DNA of 64,000 bases. It comes from Entoloma clypeatum (lineage: Eukaryota > Basidiomycota > Agaricomycetes > Agaricales > Entolomataceae). The stretch spans positions 1,550,001 through 1,614,000 of the forward strand of contig OY751489.1 in NCBI GenBank assembly GCA_963565915.1, in the 5' to 3' direction. Shown here in pieces: positions 1 to 10,400 of the stretch. A program made the position numbers and the translations under genes. The notes under the pieces were generated by a model. The model was not told the origin of the DNA. It did not search any database and was given only the letters and a program-made list of their open reading frames with translations. Within the stretch, counting starts at the first letter, position 1. Every line of letters begins with the position of its first letter.

Positions 1-2
1 GC

Positions 3-1412
3 ATCAAGGCTTCGAACCGCATGGAGACAGAAGTAGCGCAAGGCCTAAAAAAGAACCCTCATTGGTATCAACAGGAGAATGGGATCACCTATGCAGGAGA
101 ACGAGTCTATGTCCCGCCAGATCCACAATTACGACAAGAATTAATGTTCGAGTCACAGCATGCACCAGTGGCTGGACATCCAGTACAGTACTGGACACAT
201 GAACTCCTCACTCACACCTACTGGTGGCCTACCATACTGCATGATGTGAAGAAGTACGTGAAGGGTTGCGACACTTGTCAACACAACAAGATCAACCGAC
301 AAAAGCGACATGCTCTGCTACATCCCCATGCAGCACCAAGTCACCCATGGGAAGACATAGGAATCGACGTTGTGGGACCGATACCAGAATCTGATGGAAA
401 AAACGCAATTCTGGTCATCACGGATAGACATTCAAAGATGCTTCACCTTATTCCGACAACCGTGGAACTATCAGCTGAAGGATTAGCCAAGATCTATCAG
501 GATCAGATATGGAAGCTTCATGGGATCCCCAAGAAGATCATCAGCGATAGGGGACCACAGTTCGCCGCGAAGTTCATGGAGATACTCTGCCGCATGCTAG
601 GGATCAAGAGAAACCTGTCCACCGCATACCACCCACAGACTGATGGACAGGCCGAGCGATTGCATCAGGAGACGGAAGCGTTCTTATGAAACTTTGTCAA
701 CCATCTACAGGATGATTGGGCTGAATGGATCGCAATCGCAGAGTTCCAGTACAATGACAAAGAACATCAGGCGACGAAGTACACCCCATTCTACCTCAAC
801 TACGGTTTACATCCGTGGAAGGGAGAGCTTGTGTTAGAAGATACCAATCCGGCTGCCAACGACTTCTTGAAAAAACTCAAACAGGCACAAGAAGAAGCCA
901 ATGCTGTGCTGAAACAAGCACAGGATCAGATGAAGAAGACAGTTGACACACAGCGAAGTCCGTCTTGGAACTACCACATCAGAGACAAGGTGTGGCTGGA
1001 AGGAACTAACATCAGGACCGATCGCCCCTCAAAGAAACTTGATGCACTCCGACATGGACCATTCAAAGTCCTAGAGAAGAAAGGAGCTAGCGCGTACCTT
1101 CTTGATCTTCCGAAGACTTGGAAGATGATTCACCCTGTGTTCAACGAGACCCTGTTGTCACCATATGAAACTCTGAAGTACGCCATCCAGAAAAAGAAAC
1201 CAGCCCCTCATCTGATCATCGTCGAAGGACAAGAAGAGTACCATGTGTCTACGATCCTAGACTCTCAAAAGTTCCGTGGAAAGATCCAGTACCTCGTCCA
1301 GTGGGAAGGATATGGTCCAGAAGAGAACACATGGGAACCTCGAACTAATGTTCAGAACGCTCAAGATTTGATCCGTGATTTCCATCGGCAGAACCCGTCT
1401 CGTCCACAATAA
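3..1412 (+). pseudogene. pol: gypsy pol fragment: integrase and chromodomain (E0)
   Basis: The reading frame is open from the window edge and enters integrase. It shows the HHCC zinc-binding region with CDTCQHNK near 271-294, then the DDE core with DVVGPI, SDRGPQF and GQAER, so all three catalytic acidic residues are present. A TGA at 687-689 interrupts the frame directly after EAFL. The same frame then continues ([10 protein letters not shown]) through the integrase C-terminus to a chromodomain (about 1,237-1,395; [15 protein letters not shown]) and a TAA at 1,410. In the young related element the matching position is Arg in YLRLFVN, so the stop is best read as a CGA-to-TGA mutation. The identical stop is present at 25,045 and 43,300. 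Confidence 0.85.
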
Positions 1413-1545
1413 AAGACGAGTTCTCAAAACCCATGGCAGTATCGACCTCATCAGTCAACCACACACCGAGTTCCCCGCTCTAGTCTTCTCCCTGCCAAAT
1501 ATAGCCACCCCATTCTTCTTTTACCTCTCAACCATCCTCACCACC

Positions 1546-1917
1546 ATGTCAAACACCATCGTCACCTCCACCTCCACCACCGACATCAACCCCGCCATCG
1601 CCGCCCTCATGAATGAGGCACTCTCCATGAGAGACCAAATCCACGCTCTCGAAACTTCCCTTGCCGACCTCCTCCATCGCCAGATGCATATCCGGCTCCA
1701 CTCGCTGTCCAACCTACCTGTCGCCCCGAGTCCCAAGGAAAAACAAATTCTCGGAAACTACACCAGCACCCTCGTGATCGAGAATCGACGTATTCGGCTG
1801 GCTATCAAAGGCCTCGAACTCGCCGTAGCCATCAACGAGGAGTTGATATATGATTGGAGCCTCAAGGAAAGTCCGAACTGGTCCGATCCCGGCAACAACG
1901 AGGGATGGGGACAATGA
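1546..1917 (+). CDS. Small third ORF behind pol (E0), unknown function
   Basis: A 123-residue ORF lies between the chromodomain stop and the 3' LTR, the place where env sits in retroviruses. The start is chosen at the ATG in a favourable CACCATGTC context; the upstream part of the open frame reads through pol 3' sequence. The protein is rich in Ala, Leu, Glu and Arg with heptad-like hydrophobic spacing (EALSMRDQIHALETSLADLL), so a coiled coil is likely. There is no signal peptide or membrane segment, which argues against an envelope protein. A CT-rich stretch with an AAATATAG box lies 35-50 bp upstream. It is intact in E0 and E1 (25,904) and frameshifted in E2. I do not recognise a family, and it could be a captured or fortuitous ORF. 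Confidence 0.5.
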   Translation: MSNTIVTSTSTTDINPAIAALMNEALSMRDQIHALETSLADLLHRQMHIRLHSLSNLPVAPSPKEKQILGNYTSTLVIENRRIRLAIKGLELAVAINEELIYDWSLKESPNWSDPGNNEGWGQ

Positions 1918-1951
1918 CTCTGTGAGGACACAGAGCTTGAGGAGGGGAACA

Positions 1952-2339
1952 TGTTACGGACTTACCGGTTTGTATGTTACGCACTTTTCCCTTGCATTGT
2001 ACCTTCGTTATTTCTTTGACTCATTGGACCGCTTATTCATTTACCTTTACTCTACCATTCTCCTTTAGTGTACTTCGCTCCCGTGCTGACTCGCACTCCG
2101 CAGTAGGGATTACTCAGTCCGCAGTCGTCTGACTCACTTCACACTGCCTTTCCGCAGTTACTGACTCATCCGCACTGCCTTCCGCAGCTACTGACTCACT
2201 CGCTACCGCTCGTAGCCAGTACTATATAAACCCCATGTACCATAGCCACATTCCTTAGATTTAGCAATCACTTTGCTCTTCGCCTTTCCACTTCCTGCAT
2301 ACTCTGCCCGAACCTTGGAACGGTTTGTTAAGCATAACA
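1952..2339 (+). repeat. gypsy 3' LTR, 388 bp (E0)
   Basis: It begins TGTTA and ends TAACA, a perfect 5-bp terminal inverted repeat. It carries a TATATAAA box at 2,223-2,230 and, 34 bp on, AGATTTAGCAA at 2,257-2,267, which is complementary to the primer-binding site of the family (see 20,921-20,931). That places the probable transcription start at about 2,257. The flank after the LTR is a remnant of the 20-bp minisatellite family. Confidence 0.9.
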
Positions 2340-3361
2340 CCGTTGGGCATGAAGGGGGGCCATTGGGCGTGAGTAGGAGGAATAAAAGTATCAACATCAA
2401 CTTCAACTTGTTGATTGTTGATTGTTTGGCTCAACCAAACATCATGTGACCCTCCAAACCCGTCCGAATGGTGTGGGTTTTCGGAGGGTAAGAAATTCTG
2501 ACCCTGATCCTTACCCTCCCTTACCCTTCACCAAAACCCTGAGGGTTTTGTGTACCCTTGTCCATCACTAACTGTCACAAAGTAGTGGTGACTAAGTGAC
2601 TGGCACCATAGAACCAAAAAATTCACTTCAAGTGCTTTTTTTTTTACCATGTGAACATGAGTTCTCTGCAGAATGTCTTCTGTTTTTTTTTTGTGATCCT
2701 TACAGTGTTAATGCAGATCTGCATTGTTCTGTGGAGAGTGGGTATATATGAACTGTTATAAAATCTTGATAGCACTGATTCCCCTCCCTCACAGGCATCT
2801 TTGCAGTTAAAAAATGGACCATACTTGGCAGGACTTGCAGGAGCAGTGTTGCTCTTGCTATTTTCTTTCTGATGATCTGGATTCCTTGTTTTTTTCAGGT
2901 TCCTGGTTTTTGACTATCACACGTCTGTTCCATCTTGCATGCCTTGATGAGAGTAGGCCAAATATGACATCCCATTTTGCCACCATCTGTGAGTGTGCCA
3001 GGAAAAACTGTCTCAGGTGAATGCTTCAAGATTCTCAAGAGCTCTCTGGGATATGTGAGTGTGATTCTAGTGATCATTTTTTATATGGGCAAGTCAGAAA
3101 TCTCTGTTCTTCTCTACTCTTCTCACTCATTGGAGAAGTGAGTGCAAGGACCTTCCTGGACCCCCCTGTGACATGCCACCGCTCCCCCCACATCAGGGAA
3201 AACACAGAGGAGTACTGAGTGCTTAGTACCTTTAGTATCTTCAGTACTTTGGTACCTCAGTCCCTGTTATGTACTCTCTTGTAGCAATCCATAGCAATCC
3301 ACTAGCTGTCCATAGCAATTGGTATTAATCAGTATTGACGTTGCACAGGTCAGTATCTTGC
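2340..3361. other. Anonymous intergenic sequence
   Basis: It starts with two degraded minisatellite units (GTTGGGCATGA type, to about 2,380). At about 2,447-2,570 there is a GGGTTTT/AAAACCC-rich segment ending CATCACTA that looks like the end of another hAT-type MITE. From 2,570 to 3,361 I see low-complexity T tracts and splice-like TTTTTTCAG and ACAG motifs but no open frame of note and no recognisable protein remains. Confidence 0.5.
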
Positions 3362-3369
3362 AGTATCAC

Positions 3370-3899
3370 TAGTGTTCAAGGGTTCAGTCCAGTCCAGTTT
3401 TTTGACCAAAAAATCAATGAACTGGAGACTAGCAGTTCACTTTTTTTTTGCAAAGTCTGAAAAGACTGGACTGGACTGGTAAAGACTGGTTTAAATCAGT
3501 TTAAACTGATAAAATCCTCAACCATTTATAAACCTACCAAAAGCCTGTTTTTTCAATCAAAAACTTGAAAATATACTCAATTTATTATCAATAACATGTT
3601 TCTCAAGCATTTTGAATATAAACTCCTGTAAAAATGATTGAAAACTGTATAAAAGAACATCTTTACCCATAAAAGTACAGTTTTTGAATGAATATATGGT
3701 CAAAAACTGGAACCAGTTCATATTTTTCAGACCCAAAACTAGAACTGGGGGTGAACCAGTCCAATTTTTTTTCCAAATTTGGAGAGACTTGGTACTGGTT
3801 GAGCTCAAAATCAGTGAGACCTGAACTGCCAGTTCAGGTCTCTTTCAGTCCAGTCCAGTCCTCATTTTCCAGTTCATAAGACTGAACCCTCGAACACTA
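3370..3899. mobile_element. hAT-type MITE, 530 bp, with 8-bp TSD
   Basis: The terminal inverted repeats are TAGTGTTCAAGGGTTCAGTC at the left and the complement with one change (GAACCCTCGAACACTA) at the right. The element is flanked by a perfect 8-bp direct repeat AGTATCAC (3,362-3,369 and 3,900-3,907). An 8-bp TSD with TAGTG termini is the hallmark of hAT elements. The interior is full of CCAGTCCAGT/ACTGGACTGG motifs and has no coding capacity. A close relative sits at 55,935-56,462. Confidence 0.88.
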
Positions 3900-4017
3900 A
3901 GTATCACATGTATCATAATGGTTACCACAGCTACATATGCTACTGGAATATATGTGTTGCAAGATAGTCACCATACCAGCCCCAAGCTTAAATGAAATCC
4001 TTGCCAAATTTCGAGGT

Positions 4018-4232
4018 CTTTACACTCCCCCACATCTTCTAGCAGATTCCAAGCGGAATCCGAAATTCCGGCAGGAATCCATTCAGATTCCTGTCGGAAT
4101 TTCGGCTCTGTAGATGACAGAAAATGGCTGTAAATAGTTAGAAAAATTCCGATCGGAATCATCAGAATCCCAGCGGAATGTCATTCCGACAGGAATCCCA
4201 GCTTCAGAATGGTTGAATTCCGACAGAGTCCT
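4018..4232. repeat. Left subterminal GGAATTCC-type repeat cluster of the KDZ-like element
   Basis: Short interspersed motifs such as GGAATCCGAAATTCCGGCAG, GATCGGAATC and CATTCCGACAGGAATCCC recur in both orientations. The matching cluster at the right end is 15,672-15,943. Such clustered subterminal motifs commonly bind transposase in cut-and-paste elements. That role is an inference here. Confidence 0.65.
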
Positions 4233-4287
4233 TATGCAGCAGAATTCTGAAGCATGGTAACGTGATGTGGTGGTGGTCACATGCTTA

Positions 4288-4297
4288 GTCACGTGAC
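4288..4297. promoter_or_regulatory. E-box palindrome upstream of the accessory gene
   Basis: GTCACGTGAC is a perfect 10-bp palindrome containing CACGTG, 104 bp upstream of the chosen ATG at 4,401. bHLH factors bind CACGTG in fungi. Regulation here is an inference from sequence alone. The same site in unit II is at 28,646-28,655. Confidence 0.35.
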
Positions 4298-5697
4298 TTA
4301 TCTGCGATCTCATCGATCAGCAAACCTCCTTGACCTCGACCACACTGTCACCCAGCAACCCAGCAAAACCAGAAACCCAGAAAAACCCAACAAAACCACG
4401 ATGACAACAACCCGCAAAGCCACCGCTGCCACCGCCGCCGTCGCTGCCGCTGCTGCTGAACTCCTGACCACGAGGAGCGGCCACATCCGCACGATGCCCG
4501 CTCCGCCTTCGTCCCGTGGTCGCAAGCATGCCACGTCAGCAAACGACAAGGACGATGATGCCCGCAAACACGTCAAAGCCGCCACCGCCGCCCAGCCAAC
4601 CAAGGCGAGCACCGCCCAGCCGAAGAAGGCCATGAAGAAGGCCATGGCGAGCAAGCCCGTGGCAGGGTGCATATCCGACCACCCCATCCCTCCATTACTC
4701 ACTGCCCGCCTGCAGCACCACAGACGAGGCCGGCCCCACCGGTAAAAAGACTGGCACCGCTGGCAAAAAGACCCGCAAGGGCAAGGCCGCCACCGCTACG
4801 AGTGCTGCTGAGCCCCACCTCACGAAGTGGGTTTTTTTTTTCTTTTTTCTTTCTTTATTCTCACAAAAACAGCGCCTCCAGGACCAAGCGGCAGCTCGAG
4901 GCCCTCGGCATCCTGATTGCGCCGCCCCCACATGCCCCTGCTGCCGTCTCGACACCTGCAGCGTCAAAGCCGGGGGGCACGGGTCGTGCCCGCCAGCCGG
5001 CACCCCCAACTGCCAGTGACAGCGAAGAGGAGGGGAACGAGGAAGGAGACAAGGAGGGTGAGGACGAGGAAGGGGGTGAGGACGAGGGGAGTGAGGACAG
5101 GAGCGCGGAAGAAGGGAGCGCGGACAACGAGGACGAGGAAGAGGAGGACAAGGAAGAGGAGGATGAAGAAGAGGAGGACAAGGAAGGGGAGGAGGAGGAG
5201 GAGGAGGAAGAAGAGGACGGGGAGGATGCACAGGGGGACGGGGACGCCCCGGTCAAGGACAACAATGGCGGCAACGGCGCAAGTGACAGGGACGATACCA
5301 TCCCCTTCCCTGCCTCCTCCACCACGGCCTCTCGCCCCCCCTCCACCTCCCATGCCACCTCCACCTCCCGCCCCATCTCTTGCGCCATCTCCCGCGTGCC
5401 GTCTCCTGCCCCCAGCAGCGGTGCATGTGTCATCTCCCACGCGCCGTCTCTTGCCCCTGGTGGTGTTACCCCTCGTGGGATGTCTCGCGCACCCTCTCGC
5501 GCAACCTCTCCCACCCGTGGTGTGAGCCCCGGTGCCACCTCTTGTGTCCCATCTTGCGCCACCTCTTGTGTCCTGTCTCACGTGGCCTCTCGTGTCCCAT
5601 CTCATGTGGCCTCTCGTGCCAGTTCTGTGCACCCCTCTCATGCTGGTTTCATGCATCCCTCTCGTGCTGCCTCCGTGCTCCCTTCTCATGCCACCTC

Positions 5698-5702
5698 GCC
5701 TG
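5698..5702. repeat. Target-site duplication GCCTG (left)
   Basis: GCCTG directly precedes the 5' LTR and recurs directly after the 3' LTR at 11,801-11,805. The uninterrupted target occurs once in unit II at 30,056-30,060. A 5-bp duplication is normal for Ty3/gypsy integration. Confidence 0.97.
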
Positions 5703-6135
5703 TGTAAGGGCAACCACTTTCACTTTTCACTTTTCCTTTCCTTTCTTCCTTTCCTTTCTATTCCACCATCTCCGACGTCCTCCGATCGTATCCGCTGTCT
5801 CCGACATCTTATCCGCCTCTCCGCATCCGACAACTCCGCCCCCATCCACTACTCCGCACGTCGGATCGCAGGTACTATCATTCATCTCGTTTCCATTCAT
5901 CTCCCATCCCTACTCCCGACCATTACTCATCATTCCTATGTCTCGTTTTATCTTTTATTTCATATCTCATTTTACTATTTATCTCGCTAGCTTGCAGGGG
6001 AATCCTTAGAACTTTCTCTTCGGATCTCCCTTGCAAGGTGTGTGTTGTATTACTTATCAGACTGCTCAATCTAATCTTCGGATCTCCCTTGCAAGTATCT
6101 GAGTTTGAGTCTTGGATCGTAAGGTCGCCCTTACA
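5703..6135 (+). repeat. G1 5' LTR, 433 bp
   Basis: The ends are TGTAAGGGC and GCCCTTACA. AT-rich TATA-like sequence (TTTACTATTTATC, about 5,973-5,985) lies 25-35 bp before AGAACTTTCT (6,008-6,017), the probable transcript start judged from its complementarity to the PBS. Just downstream is a 21-bp direct repeat (6,017-6,037 and 6,075-6,095) containing CGGATCTCCCTTGCAAG. Confidence 0.95.
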
Positions 6136-6137
6136 GT

Positions 6138-6147
6138 AGAAAGTTCT
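6138..6147 (+). promoter_or_regulatory. G1 primer-binding site, self-priming type
   Basis: AGAAAGTTCT, two bases after the 5' LTR, is the exact reverse complement of AGAACTTTCT at 6,008-6,017 in the LTR. Tf1 of fission yeast primes reverse transcription by folding the first 11 bases of its own mRNA onto the PBS, and this arrangement fits that mechanism rather than a tRNA primer. Confidence 0.7.
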
Positions 6148-6296
6148 CATCTAATTGGACCGGGTCCGATTGCATCGTTGTCACGATTCCGCGCTTCGGA
6201 GTAGCTTCGTCCGCGTCCGACTCCGATACATCTCACACCCCTTCCAGTTCTTCTAATTACCTCTCCGTAACCGGTGATTCTGCTCCGCGCATAGTA

Positions 6297-7451
6297 ATGG
6301 ACGACCCCAATCGCCTTGAACAGCTCGAGCACGAGTTCCAGGAACAACGTCAAACTCTCGCTGATATCTCTACTCAACTTGACCAACTCCTCCTCGCCTT
6401 CAACGCAATTCCTGCCCCAGCTCCGCCACCTATCCCACCTGCTCCCGCACCCGCACCTCCACCTGCTCCGCTCGCTCCGGCCAATCCGGGCGTGCGTCGA
6501 GCAAAACCCGCCAATCCGTCAGACTTCGACGGATCGCGCGCAAATGGCTGGACCTTTCTAAACTCCTGTGAATTGTTTATGGGGCTGGCTCCGGAACAGT
6601 TCGCAGACGACCACGCTAAAATTTATTGGGCCTTATCTTTCATGAAGAGTGGACGCGCAGCACGCTTTGCGGATCGCATTATCCGACAAGAGCGGAGGAC
6701 CGGTGCTCCGCCTTATCGGACTTGGGTGGACTTCCGCGCCGTCTTTACAACGGAGTTCACTCCGAAGAATGAGGAACAGGACGCGAGACTGATCCTCGAA
6801 GGAGAATCCTATTATCAAGGTCAACGGGATGTCGAGACCTATATTGACGAGTTCAAAGACTACATTGACAAAGCAGGCTATCAGGAGGATACCAATATAG
6901 TACTCAAATTCCGCCATGGTCTCCGTTCCGACATTCAGAACGAGATCGCCACCCTGACCCACGGACGGCCTGCGGACGACAACCCCGATGAGTGGTACTC
7001 TGCAGCACGAGTCAACGACGACAATAGAATTGCCAACAAAGCCTTCAAAGCCACTGCTCCGACCCGCACATCCGCCTTCCGCAACGTCGTCGGACCAAGA
7101 GTACCTGGCACCTCAGTATTCCCTCGCCCCTACATTCCATTCACTCCGCGTCCAGCTCCGCTCGCATCCGCAACCGCTCCGCCGACAAGGGACCCTAATG
7201 CAATGGACATTGATACTTCACGCGTCAAAGGCAAGAATGCCAATGCATGCTTCAGATGTAACAAAACGGGTCACTTCAGTCGTGAATGCCCCCTTCGCTT
7301 CGACGTCCGATTCATGACGATGGAGGAACAAGACGAGTTTATCATGGAACAACTCGTGGTCAAGGACGCGGCGGAAGGCAACTCCGTTCCGCCCACGGAG
7401 TCTGCGGAGTCGGAGGGAGGACAGGAGGATTTTCCTCCTCACAACGAGTGA
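6297..7451 (+). CDS. gag: Gag polyprotein of G1
   Basis: A 384-residue structural protein that should form the cytoplasmic virus-like particle and package the element RNA. It has an N-terminal coiled-coil-like segment, a Pro/Ala-rich linker (residues about 35-65), the retrotransposon capsid domain (about 75-235, with WTFLNSCELFMG and WYSAARVNDDN), and one CCHC zinc knuckle CFRCNKTGHFSREC near residues 318-331 for RNA binding. The C-terminus is acidic. The start is the first ATG after the leader and PBS. Its end overlaps the pol frame, which lies at -1, so pol is probably made by -1 frameshifting. I did not find a canonical slippery heptamer. No internal stop or frameshift was found. Confidence 0.95.
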   Translation: MDDPNRLEQLEHEFQEQRQTLADISTQLDQLLLAFNAIPAPAPPPIPPAPAPAPPPAPLAPANPGVRRAKPANPSDFDGSRANGWTFLNSCELFMGLAPEQFADDHAKIYWALSFMKSGRAARFADRIIRQERRTGAPPYRTWVDFRAVFTTEFTPKNEEQDARLILEGESYYQGQRDVETYIDEFKDYIDKAGYQEDTNIVLKFRHGLRSDIQNEIATLTHGRPADDNPDEWYSAARVNDDNRIANKAFKATAPTRTSAFRNVVGPRVPGTSVFPRPYIPFTPRPAPLASATAPPTRDPNAMDIDTSRVKGKNANACFRCNKTGHFSRECPLRFDVRFMTMEEQDEFIMEQLVVKDAAEGNSVPPTESAESEGGQEDFPPHNE

Positions 7452-10400
7452 ACAGTGCGCCCTCGTTGTCTACTAAAAATCGTTATGCTGCCTTATTTAT
7501 GGAACAATATGATCCTATACCCTCCATCTCTAAGCCTGCAAACGATCCTATAGTCGCACCCAACTCTGCAAACCCTATCCGCATCCGCTTCTCTAAGTGG
7601 GAGCGGCGGCTTCCAAAACAATATGTTCTCGCCGCAGCCGCTCGCTCCGACAATTCCCTCGAACTAGACATAGTTCTCGAAACTACCGACACTAAAGACA
7701 TACTATCACAAAAGGCCTTACTCGACAGTGGGGCAACAGGATCGTTTATTGAACGTACTCTGGTCGAGAAACACCGACTCTCTACTCGAAAACTACAACG
7801 CGCAATTCCGGTATACAACATCGACGGAACTCCGAATGAGGCCGGAGCAATAACGGAGGTGTTGGACGTAGTGCTCCGCTATCGGGATCACTCGGAACGG
7901 ACCCAGCTTGCAGTCACAAGTTTGGGAAAACAAGAAATCGTGTTAGGCTTCACTTGGCTCAAAGAACACAACCCCGAGGTAGATTGGACTTCAGGGGAAG
8001 TGAAGATGAGCCGGTGTCCTGCACGATGTCGGACATGCCAACAGGAGGCAGCCCAAGAGCGGAAGGAGCGGAAGTTCGAACAAGTCCGCATCCGAGCCTG
8101 TCGGATGGGTTCCACTCCGACGTCCGGTCTAGAGGAGGAGGCTCCACGCGGCCCATGGGTGGAGGATGTCACAGAAGGAGAAGAAACGGAGGAGTTAGCG
8201 GAAGACGATGAGGAAGAGGATGAGTTTGAGGAGGGAGACCGCCTTTTTGTCGGAACAGTACCTGCGGAGGCGGAGTTCATCCGCGCTTCATCCAATATCT
8301 CGCAACGTCTATCGGAGGCCTTCCTCAGTAACCAGAAACCCAAATCTTTCCGCGATTCCGTACCAGACCACTTGTTTGATTTCGAAGACGTATTCTCAAA
8401 GACCTCTTTCGACACCTTACCGGAAGAGCGGACGTGGGACCACGCCATTGAACTTGTTCCGGATGCCTCTCCGGCGGGTTGTAAGGTATATCCGCTCGCC
8501 CCGAACGAACAGAAAGAACTCGACGCGTTTTTGGAGGAAAACCTTGCAACTGGTCGGATCCGCCCTTCCAAGTCTCCGATGGCATCTCCGGTGTTCTATA
8601 TCAAGAAAAAGGATGGCTCCCTTCGTCTTGTACAAGACTACCGGTCACTCAATTCCAAAACTATCAAAAACAAGTATCCGCTTCCGCTCATATCCGAACT
8701 GATCAATAAACTTCAACGCGCTCAATACTTCACCAAACTCGACATCCGCTGGGGTTACAACAATGTACGGATAAAGCCCGGAGACGAGTGGAAGGCCGCT
8801 TTTCGGACCAATCGCGGACTCTATGAACCATTGGTGATGTTCTTCGGCCTCACTAATAGTCCATCCACATTCCAGACTATGATGAACGAGATCTTTCAGG
8901 ACCTTATCACTGAAGGTGTAGTTTGTGTTTACCTTGACGATATACTCATCTTCACGGAGACCCTTGCGGAACATCGGAGGGTCACACGGATTGTACTGGA
9001 ACGACTTCGCGAACACAAACTCTATCTAAAACCAGAGAAATGCGAGTTTGAGCAAACGTGCATTGAATACTTAGGCCTTATTATTGAACAAGGACGCGTA
9101 GAGATGGATCCGGTGAAAGTAGCGGGGGTCGCGGAGTGGCCTGCTCCGACAAACGTCCGAGAAGTACAGTCCTTTCTGGGGTTCACTAACTTCTATCGCC
9201 GTTTTATTGAAGGGTTTTCGGACATCGCGCGCCCTCTTTTCGAGCTCACGAAGAAGGGGCACCTCTGGTCTTGGAAGGAAGGAGAAGTGTCCGCATTTGC
9301 GGAGTTGAAGCGGAGGATTACATCCGCTCCGATCCTGGTCTTAGCTGATCATCGAAAGGAGTGGCGGGTAGAAGCGGATAGCTCGGACTTTGCAACCGGA
9401 GCAGTACTGTCCCAACCAACAGAGGACGGTAAGTGGCACCCTGTCGCATTCTATTCCAAAAGCCTCAGTCCGGTGGAACGCAACTACGAGATCTATGACA
9501 AGGAGATGTTGGCAGTGGTCCGCGCATTAGAGGAGTGGAGGCACTTCCTTGAAGGAGCGGAGAAGACAGTGGAGATTTGGACGGACCACAAAAATCTTGA
9601 GTACTTCATGACAGCTCAAAAACTAAATCGACGACAAGCTAGATGGTCCTTATACCTCGCTCGTTTCGATTTTAAAATGCACCATCGACCTGGAAAGTCA
9701 ATGGGCAAGTCCGACGCTTTGTCCCGACGAGCGGACCACGGAGACGGATCGCGGGACAACGAAAACATCATCCTTCTTCGACCAGAATTGTTTGCAGTGC
9801 GAGCAATGCGTGGGGTAACTGTTCAAGGGGAAGAACGCGACGTCCTCTGCCAGGTCCGACAGGGAATCCGAGAGGGGCTACTGGAGGATAGTGTGGCGGA
9901 GGTCGTCAGATCCCTTCCGACCGTCGGAGCGGGGTCCGTCCGAAGTGCGGAGTGGAGGCAAGCGGAAGGTTTGCTCTACTTCAGGGATCGTATCTATGTT
10001 CCTAATAATCCCCAACTGCGTCATCGGATCCTCACACAACACCACGACACTCCGGTGGCCGGACATCCGGGACGGTGGAAAACCTTGGAACTGGTGTCGC
10101 GCAATTACTGGTGGCCACACATGTCTCGTTTAATAGGTCAATATTGCAAGACATGCGACTCATGCCTCCGCACCAAGGTCCGACGCACTCCGCCCTCCGG
10201 AGAGCTCAATCCACTACCGGTCCCCACGGAGCGGTGGCAAGTAACCAGTGTCGACTTCATTACTGAACTACCAGAAGCCCACGGCTACGACGCTATCATG
10301 GTGGTAGTGGACTCAGTAGGGAAGCGGGGACACTTCATCCCGACGCACTCCGACATCTCCGCACTCGGGACTGCACGCTCCTATATTCAAAACGTCTGGA

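Larger units (their letters stand above)
1..2339 (+). mobile_element. Ty3/gypsy chromovirus, 3' part (copy E0)
   Basis: This is the 3' end of a decayed chromodomain gypsy element whose 5' part lies left of the window. It contains integrase, chromodomain, a small third ORF, a polypurine tract (around 1,939-1,951) and the 3' LTR. Copies of the same family start at 20,650, 38,905, 50,408 and 58,236. Confidence 0.9.

Noticed and set aside
687..689. The in-frame TGA shared by three copies as a programmed readthrough site in pol
   Set aside because: The related young element has Arg at this position and the other stops of the family are CGA-to-TGA, so mutation before duplication explains it.
4695..5562. 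Minus-strand and alternative-frame ORFs over the acidic/Ser-Pro region of the accessory gene
   Set aside because: They are shadows of a compositionally biased coding exon; only the plus-strand frame joins to the other exons by GT-AG introns.
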